Below, in pieces: positions 58,954 through 64,000 of a stretch of 64,000 nt of DNA (the first letter of the stretch is position 1; each line of letters opens with the position of its first letter). Origin of the DNA: JBLUOA01 sp048060095 (lineage in GTDB: Bacteria; Pseudomonadota; Alphaproteobacteria; Rhodobacterales; Rhodobacteraceae); the NCBI RefSeq assembly GCF_048060095.1, contig NZ_JBLUOA010000001.1:1488001-1552000 (forward strand), given 5' to 3'. Under the pieces are notes generated by a model. That model did no database searches and had not been told where the DNA came from. It was given only the letters and a program-made list of their open reading frames with translations. The position numbers and the translations under genes are program-made.

Positions 58954-60759
58954 TCAAACGGCGACGCCCGCGCCATCGGTCGCAAGGCCGACATTGCGAC
59001 GGAACACTTCAAACAACTCGCGCCCCATACCGGATTGGTTCGGCGTCAGATCGTGTTCTGCGGCCGGGCGATCAAGCGCGCCATCGGTCAGAACGTCAAT
59101 CGATCCCTTGACCGCATCAACGCGAATAATGTCCCCGTCCGCGATATGCGCGATTGGTCCGCCCATCGCGGCTTCTGGACACAGATGGATCGCGGCGGGC
59201 ACCTTGCCCGAGGCACCCGACATCCGTCCGTCGGTGACGAGCGCGACTTTCAGGCCTCGATCCTGCAGCACGGCAAGCGTCGGCGTCAGACTGTGAAGTT
59301 CCGGCATTCCGTTGGCGTGCGGCCCCTGGAAGCGGACGACGACGACGACGTCGGTGGTGAACTCGCCCGCTTTGAACGCGTCCTTTACGGCCTCTTGGCT
59401 GTGGAAAACACGGGCAGGGGCTTCGATCACGTGCCGCTCTTCTGCCACCGCTGAAATCTTGATCGCCGCACGTCCGAGGTTGCCTTTCAAGTCCTTCAGC
59501 CCGCCCGTCGGTTGGAACGGCGCGTCCGCAGGGCGCAGGATCTTGTCGTTCAGTGTTTCGCTCGCGCCCGCCTGCCATGTCAGGGCCCCGTCGATCAGCT
59601 TTGGCTCTTCCGCATAGCGGCCAAGCCCGTCGCCCGCGACCGTGATCGTGTCGGGGTGAAGAAGCCCCGCATCCAGAAGTTGGCCGATCATGTAGCCAAG
59701 CCCGCCCGCCGCGTGAAAATGGTTCACGTCGGCAAGGCCGTTTGGATAAACCTTCGCCATCAGGGGCGTCACATCCGCCAGATCGGCAAAGTCCTGTAGG
59801 TCGAGTTGTATGCCTGCAGCGCGTGCCATTGCAGGCAGATGCAGCACAAGGTTGGTCGACCCGCCCGTCGCCATCAATCCGACGATGCCGTTCACAAAGG
59901 CCTTTTCGTCAAGCACATGTCCCGCCGGACGGAAGTCATTGCCAAGCGCCGTAATCTCAAGCGCGCGTTTCGCGCCGGCGGTTGTCAGGGCGTCGCGCAG
60001 TTCTGTATTCGGGTTCACGAAAGACGCGCCGGGCAGGTGCAGGCCCATGAACTCCATCAGCATTTGGTTGGTGTTGGCGGTTCCATAGAATGTGCAGGTG
60101 CCGGGGCCGTGGTAGCTTGCCATTTCGGCGGCCATCAGGGCATCGCGGTCACAATCGCCTTTCGCGAATTCCTGCCGGACCTTGGCCTTTTCATCGTTGG
60201 GCAGACCGGACGGCATGGGGCCAGCCGGAAGGAACACCGCCGGGATGTGACCAAAGCTTGCCGCTGCGATCACAAGGCCGGGCACGATCTTGTCGCACAC
60301 CCCAAGGTAAAGTGCTGCGTCAAACGTGTTGTGTGACAGCGATACCCCGGCGGCGAGTGCGATCACGTCGCGAGAGAACAGCGAAAGCTCCATCCCCGGT
60401 TGGCCCTGCGTCACCCCGTCACACATGGCGGGAACGCCGCCCGCGACTTGCGCGGTTGCGCCAACCTCTTGCGCCGCGGCTTTGATCAGATCGGGGAAGC
60501 GGGCGAACGGTTGGTGGGCTGACAGCATATCGTTATAGGCCGTCACAATCCCAAGGTTCGGTGCACGTCCTTCGGCCAAGCGGGACTTCTGCCCTTCCAT
60601 CGCGGCGTAGGCGTGGGCCTGATTGCCGCAGCTTAGATGGGCGCGGGCCGGGCCGGACTCCGCCGCGCCGTCAATCATTTTTAGATAGGCCGCGCGTGTT
60701 TCGGCGCTCCGTTCAATGATACGGTCTGTTACGTCTCGCAAGGTGGTGTGCAGGGTCAT
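58954..60759 (-). CDS. edd: Phosphogluconate dehydratase (Entner-Doudoroff)
   Basis: 601 aa. IlvD/Edd family Fe-S dehydratase making KDPG from 6-phosphogluconate. Cluster cysteines in GGVPAMCDGVTQGQPGMELS, YLGVCDKIVPGL and GPGTCTFYGTANTNQ; IVTAYNDMLSAHQPF and LVTDGRMSGASGKVPAAIHL elsewhere. Together with eda this gives the Entner-Doudoroff route, the main sugar path in Rhodobacterales. A LacI-type operator lies 45 bp upstream. Confidence 0.95.
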   Translation of the reverse strand: MTLHTTLRDVTDRIIERSAETRAAYLKMIDGAAESGPARAHLSCGNQAHAYAAMEGQKSRLAEGRAPNLGIVTAYNDMLSAHQPFARFPDLIKAAAQEVGATAQVAGGVPAMCDGVTQGQPGMELSLFSRDVIALAAGVSLSHNTFDAALYLGVCDKIVPGLVIAAASFGHIPAVFLPAGPMPSGLPNDEKAKVRQEFAKGDCDRDALMAAEMASYHGPGTCTFYGTANTNQMLMEFMGLHLPGASFVNPNTELRDALTTAGAKRALEITALGNDFRPAGHVLDEKAFVNGIVGLMATGGSTNLVLHLPAMARAAGIQLDLQDFADLADVTPLMAKVYPNGLADVNHFHAAGGLGYMIGQLLDAGLLHPDTITVAGDGLGRYAEEPKLIDGALTWQAGASETLNDKILRPADAPFQPTGGLKDLKGNLGRAAIKISAVAEERHVIEAPARVFHSQEAVKDAFKAGEFTTDVVVVVRFQGPHANGMPELHSLTPTLAVLQDRGLKVALVTDGRMSGASGKVPAAIHLCPEAAMGGPIAHIADGDIIRVDAVKGSIDVLTDGALDRPAAEHDLTPNQSGMGRELFEVFRRNVGLATDGAGVAV

Positions 60760-60803
60760 TGGATGCTCATCTCAATTCGATTGCTTGCGCACTATCACAT
60801 TTC

Positions 60804-60815
60804 GTTAGCGCTAAC
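60804..60815. promoter_or_regulatory. LacI-type operator upstream of edd
   Basis: Perfect 12-bp palindrome GTTAGCGCTAAC, with central GC as in LacI/GalR-family operators, between divergent edd and rlmI. No LacI gene is in the window. Confidence 0.75.
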
Positions 60816-60884
60816 AACCAATCAAACTTTGTTCCAGAACAGGGTGAAGAGGCACTTCCTCATCCCAAGCGAAAGGGTTATGGG

Positions 60885-62090
60885 ATGGCGATGAATACCC
60901 GTGATCTTCCCGTCGTTCGGCTAAAGCCAAAGACCGATGCCCGCCCCATTCGCCACGGCTTTCCGTGGGTTTATGCGAACCAAATCGTAACGAACCGGCG
61001 CACCAAGGCGATACTCCCCGGCGCGCTGGCGCGGTTGGAAGATTCGGAGAGGGCGCCCCTGGGTGTGGTCACAGCGAACCCGAATTCAAAGATCTTCTGC
61101 CGGATGCTGGATCGCGACCCGGACGCCGTGATCGACAAGGCGTGGCTTGCCGCAAAGCTGACGCGTGCGTTGCGGCACCGTGAGCGGCTGTTCGACACGG
61201 CGTTCTATCGCTTGATCCATGCAGAGGCCGACGGATTGCCGGGCGTCATCATCGACCGGTTTGGCGACACGCTCGTTATCCAACCGAATGCCGCATGGGC
61301 CGATGTGCTGTTCGATGACCTCTCCGCCGCGGCGGCAGAGGTTACGGGGGTAAGCACGATCATCAAAAACGCAACAGGCCGCGCCCGCAAGCTGGAGGGC
61401 TTAGACGAGAACAGTGCGATCATCGGCGGCGAGGTGACAGCGCCTGTTCCCGTGACGATGAACGGCGCGACCTATATGGCCGACCTGACCGGCGGTCAGA
61501 AAACCGGCCTATTCTACGATCAACGCGCGAACCATACCTTTGCGCAGCGTCTTGCGGATGGCGCGCGGGTGCTTGACGTGTTTTCCCATGTCGGCGGCTT
61601 CGCCCTTGCCGCGCTGGCGGGTGGGGCGACATCGGCGCTGGCCGTCGATGGGTCCACTGCGGCGCTCGACCTCGCGAAACAGGGGGCAGAGGCGACGGGC
61701 GTTGCTGATCGGTTCGCCACGATGAAGGCGGATGCATTTGATGCGTTGACCAGTCTTGGCGAGCAGGGAGAGGTCTTCGACGTCGTTATTTGTGATCCGC
61801 CCGCTTTCGCGCCAACCAAACAGTCACTCGACGCCGGGCTGCGGGCGTATGAACGGGTCGCGCGACTGGCTGCACCGCTGGTCGCGGCTGGGGGGTATCT
61901 CGTCCTTTGTTCGTGCTCTCACGCAGCGGACGTGTCGCGCTTTCAGAAAGCCTGCAATCGCGGCATCGGTCGCGGCGGGCGACAGGCGCAGTTGATCTAC
62001 ACGGGGTTCGCGGGGGCGGACCATCCGCTTCTGCCACAGCTTGCCGAAAGCGGGTATCTGAAGGCGCTGTTCTATCGGCTGGACGGCTGA
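60885..62090 (+). CDS. RlmI-like rRNA m5C methyltransferase
   Basis: 401 aa from ATG 60885 with AAGGG 7 nt before; ATG 60891 is an alternative and the open reading back to 60759 crosses the edd promoter. N-terminal PUA domain (about 5-75, LKPKTDARPIRHGFPWVYAN), then SAM-dependent methyltransferase: DLTGGQKTGLFYDQRANH, RVLDVFSHVGGFALAAL, VVICDPPAFAPTK, LVLCSCSH (m5C-type cysteine). Probably modifies a 23S rRNA cytosine. Its stop shares one base with the next ATG. Confidence 0.88.
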   Translation: MAMNTRDLPVVRLKPKTDARPIRHGFPWVYANQIVTNRRTKAILPGALARLEDSERAPLGVVTANPNSKIFCRMLDRDPDAVIDKAWLAAKLTRALRHRERLFDTAFYRLIHAEADGLPGVIIDRFGDTLVIQPNAAWADVLFDDLSAAAAEVTGVSTIIKNATGRARKLEGLDENSAIIGGEVTAPVPVTMNGATYMADLTGGQKTGLFYDQRANHTFAQRLADGARVLDVFSHVGGFALAALAGGATSALAVDGSTAALDLAKQGAEATGVADRFATMKADAFDALTSLGEQGEVFDVVICDPPAFAPTKQSLDAGLRAYERVARLAAPLVAAGGYLVLCSCSHAADVSRFQKACNRGIGRGGRQAQLIYTGFAGADHPLLPQLAESGYLKALFYRLDG

Positions 62091-62629
62091 TGCGTGCCTT
62101 TCTGGACGCCTGCGTCTTATACCCGACCGTCATGCGTGAAGTCCTATTGGGCGCGGCCAAAGCGGGTTTTTATGAACCCCAATGGTCGGAACGTGTATTG
62201 GAAGAATGGGCGCGAGCCACCCAAAAGCTCGGGCCAGAGGGTGAGGCGCAAGCGCGGGGCGAGATCGCGCTTTTGTCCATCGACTGGCCGCGGGCAAAAG
62301 CCAGACCGAAAGCCGGCGACCTCGATCGCCTTTGGCTTCCGGATACGAACGATATCCACGTCCTCGCCGCCGCGATTGCGGGATCTGCTGATACCATCGT
62401 CACCGTAAACGCCAAGGACTTCCCACGGAATATTCTGGCGGAGGAGGGTCTGTCGCGCTCGGACCCCGATCAACTATTGCTGGGGTTCCGCGCGGCTGAC
62501 CCTGATCGGATGGTAGCCGTCGTCGAAAAGGTGAGGCTGAAGGCAGAGGATCTATCGGGCGAACCATGGAGCGCGCGCGCCCTTTTGAAGAAAGCCCGCC
62601 TGCCGCGGCTTGGCAAAGCGCTCGGCTAG
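62090..62629 (+). CDS. PIN domain protein
   Basis: 179 aa from ATG 62090, overlapping the rlmI stop by 1 nt. Acidic metal-binding residues Asp6 (AFLDACVLYP), Glu39, Asp88 (LPDTNDIHVLAAA) and Asp110 (VNAKDFPRN) fit a PIN nuclease. No antitoxin gene is adjacent and it is translationally coupled to an rRNA methyltransferase, so an RNA-processing role is as likely as a toxin. Convergent with the M48 gene, 4-bp overlap. Confidence 0.85.
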   Translation: MRAFLDACVLYPTVMREVLLGAAKAGFYEPQWSERVLEEWARATQKLGPEGEAQARGEIALLSIDWPRAKARPKAGDLDRLWLPDTNDIHVLAAAIAGSADTIVTVNAKDFPRNILAEEGLSRSDPDQLLLGFRAADPDRMVAVVEKVRLKAEDLSGEPWSARALLKKARLPRLGKALG

Positions 62630-63324
62630 GAACGATCAGGCACAGCGGCCCACTTCTCCTCCAACACCTCAATCGCGCGGATGCGTTCCGGTGTTTTTGG
62701 GTGGCTCATCAACCACGCGGGCATGGCGCCCGACCGGGATTGCGTCAACGCCTCAAGCTTTTCAAACAGCGATTTCTGCGGCCCGGTTCCGATCCCCGCC
62801 TTGGTCAGCAGCGCGGCGGCGTAGGCGTCGGCCTCATACTCATCAGACCGGGACAGCCGTGCGGCAAGCAGCGTCGTCAGGATGTTCGCGATCCAAACCC
62901 CGACACCGGGAATGATCCGCGACAGGATCATAGCAAGCGCGGTGCGCAAGGCGTTTTGCCCGGAAAAGTCGATCATCCGCCGCCGGGAATGTCCAAGCGC
63001 GACGTGCCCAAGTTCATGTGCGATGACCGAAGACAACTCCTCACCCGAAACCTCACCGTTCTGGTATTTCCGAAAGAACCCGCGCGTGATGAATATCCGC
63101 CCGTCCGGCGCAGCAAGGCCATTCACCGGGTCGATTTCGTAGACATGAACGCGAATGCGCGGCAGGTCGAGCGCCTTTGCCATCTCATCACAGTGATGCT
63201 TCAGGATTGGATCGGCCAGCTCGGTCGAGCGCGCATCAAGCTCTCGCGCGGTTCGCCAGGCAGAGAAGCGATACATCGCCAACGCATAGAGAATCGCAAG
63301 CAGGATGGGGGTGAGCTTCAACAT
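62626..63324 (-). CDS. M48 family metalloprotease
   Basis: 232 aa. N-terminal membrane anchor (LKLTPILLAILYALAMYRF), zinc motif His103-Glu104-x-x-His107 (VIAHELGHVALGHS), third ligand Glu in SDEYEADAYAAAL near 164, and a hydrophobic stretch about 125-150. HtpX/BepA-like; probably membrane-bound proteolytic quality control. Confidence 0.9.
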   Translation of the reverse strand: MLKLTPILLAILYALAMYRFSAWRTARELDARSTELADPILKHHCDEMAKALDLPRIRVHVYEIDPVNGLAAPDGRIFITRGFFRKYQNGEVSGEELSSVIAHELGHVALGHSRRRMIDFSGQNALRTALAMILSRIIPGVGVWIANILTTLLAARLSRSDEYEADAYAAALLTKAGIGTGPQKSLFEKLEALTQSRSGAMPAWLMSHPKTPERIRAIEVLEEKWAAVPDRS

Positions 63325-63478
63325 GTTGAAGATATGGGGTGGCAGATGCGGAACGGCAACGAAAACCGACCGAAACCCGGTGGTTTGTGATCATCGCGAA
63401 AGAATTTTGGAACCAATACGCGCGGTAAGGCGTTTACCCGGCGAAAGCTTCAGGAGACACGAAGAAGAGAGAAGACCG

Positions 63479-63643
63479 TTGAACGAACGCCTTGGACAGA
63501 AGGAATTGAAAGCCGCGTTGGATAAGGCTTTTGAGGCGGAGCAAACGCTTCCGCCCGAATTCACGCGCCTTCTGGACAAAATGGCGGCGGTCGAACGGAA
63601 TCGCGAACGCGAAGAACAACCCTGCCGTCGCGCTACCGGCTAA
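63479..63643 (+). CDS. Small hypothetical protein
   Basis: 54 aa if started at TTG 63479 behind AGAGAAG: MNERLGQKELKAALDKAFEA then LPPEFTRLLDKMAAVERNRE. Helical, charged, no known domain. Longer in-frame readings reach 63305 but their N-terminal part looks non-coding. The last 11 bp overlap the convergent VWA gene. Start and reality are uncertain. Confidence 0.45.
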   Translation: MNERLGQKELKAALDKAFEAEQTLPPEFTRLLDKMAAVERNREREEQPCRRATG

Positions 63644-64000
63644 GGCTTTTCATCCCGCTTTCGATACCGGCAAGTGTCATCGGGACCATCTGCCCTTCGA
63701 AAATCTCGCGGATCATCTGAACGGACTGGGTGTAGCGCCAGTGGCTTTCCGGTAGGGGATTGATCCACAGGTTTTGCGGCCAATGCTCCCGCGCGCGTTG
63801 AAGCCATGTCGCGCCGGCCTCTTCATTCCAATGTTCATTAGCGCCGCCGGGATACGCGACCTCGTAAGGGGACATCGACGCATCGCCGACAAAGATGCAC
63901 TTGTAGTCTGATCCGTACGTGCGCAACACCTCCCATGTCGGGGTTTGCGCGTTCCAACGGCGGCGGTTATCGCGCCAGACGCCTTCGTAAAGGCAGTTGT
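63633..64000 (-). CDS. VWA domain protein, CoxE-like (5' end outside window)
   Basis: C-terminal 121 residues only; the frame is open to the window edge (LYEGVWRDNRRRWNAQTPTW, TYGSDYKCIFVGDASMSPYE, RYTQSVQMIREIFEGQMVPM). The VGDASMSPYE and C-terminal TLAGIESGMKSLSR segments are those of the CoxE-type VWA proteins found with MoxR ATPases. Role probably in assembly or remodelling of a partner complex. Confidence 0.8.
   Translation of the reverse strand, partial: NCLYEGVWRDNRRRWNAQTPTWEVLRTYGSDYKCIFVGDASMSPYEVAYPGGANEHWNEEAGATWLQRAREHWPQNLWINPLPESHWRYTQSVQMIREIFEGQMVPMTLAGIESGMKSLSR

Noticed and set aside
1..64000. CRISPR arrays, insertion sequences, integrase or attachment sites
   Set aside because: No regularly spaced repeats, transposase or integrase proteins, or tRNA-end duplications were seen; tRNA-Pro is not followed by an integrase gene.

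Overview
The window looks like chromosomal DNA of a Rhodobacterales alphaproteobacterium (Roseobacter/Rhodobacter type). The grounds are high GC, dense co-directional genes with ATGA overlaps, a fused indolepyruvate ferredoxin oxidoreductase, B12-dependent ribonucleotide reductase, the trpC-moaC-moeA-lexA order, GTTC-N7-GTTC SOS boxes, a holin/endolysin pair of the gene-transfer-agent type, a dual cold-shock-domain protein, and a dispersed CCTCCGGC..GGGATATTTT intergenic element. I see no insertion sequence, prophage, CRISPR array or rRNA. The only tRNA found is tRNA-Pro(UGG).

Layout. 1-4.2 kb: a LysR regulator (cut by the window edge) divergent from fused indolepyruvate oxidoreductase. 4.3-11.4 kb: murI, argC, then cytochrome c maturation genes ccmE, ccmF and ccmH, with an N-acetylmuramidase/holin lysis pair between ccmE and ccmF, then a PaaG-like isomerase. 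11.4-17.1 kb: gltA and gltX on the minus strand, comEC on plus, lexA on minus with its own SOS-box promoter. 17.1-25 kb: a minus-strand chain trpG-trpD-ung-trpC-moaC-moeA in which every junction overlaps by 1-4 nt; trpE lies further upstream behind ppiD, separated from trpG by an opposite-strand polysaccharide-deacetylase-like gene. 25-31.4 kb: ppiD, an aminotransferase, gpt, fabI (minus), then pdxH, a dual-CSD protein and a DUF192 protein (plus). 31.4-35.8 kb: tRNA-Pro and nrdJ. 35.9-39 kb: an acetylpolyamine amidohydrolase-like gene and a quorum-sensing island (LuxR-type ligand-binding protein without HTH, luxR, luxI). 39-41.5 kb: a Rieske oxygenase with a small overlapping partner, and an ECF sigma factor divergent from an EF-hand protein. 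41.6-44.4 kb: ilvBN with a consensus promoter and a peptide-coding attenuator. 44.4-45.8 kb: protealysin-like M4 protease with an emfourin-type inhibitor. 45.8-52.6 kb: a NarL-type two-component system divergent from a TRAP transporter (dctP-dctQ-dctM) for an organic acid. 52.7-64 kb: bpt, an RDD protein, DUF2852, a YbaK-like deacylase, glnE, eda/edd (Entner-Doudoroff) behind a LacI-type operator, rlmI, a PIN protein, an M48 protease, and a VWA protein cut by the window edge.

Most of the window is housekeeping. The most interesting parts are regulatory: the ilvB attenuator, tandem SOS boxes at lexA, candidate NrdR boxes at nrdJ, the edd operator, twin palindromes before the DUF2852 gene, and a dyad between the two-component system and the TRAP operon. 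The accessory points are the lysis pair inside the ccm cluster, the HTH-less LuxR homologue beside luxRI, and the protease/inhibitor pair. No clearly undescribed multi-gene system is evident.
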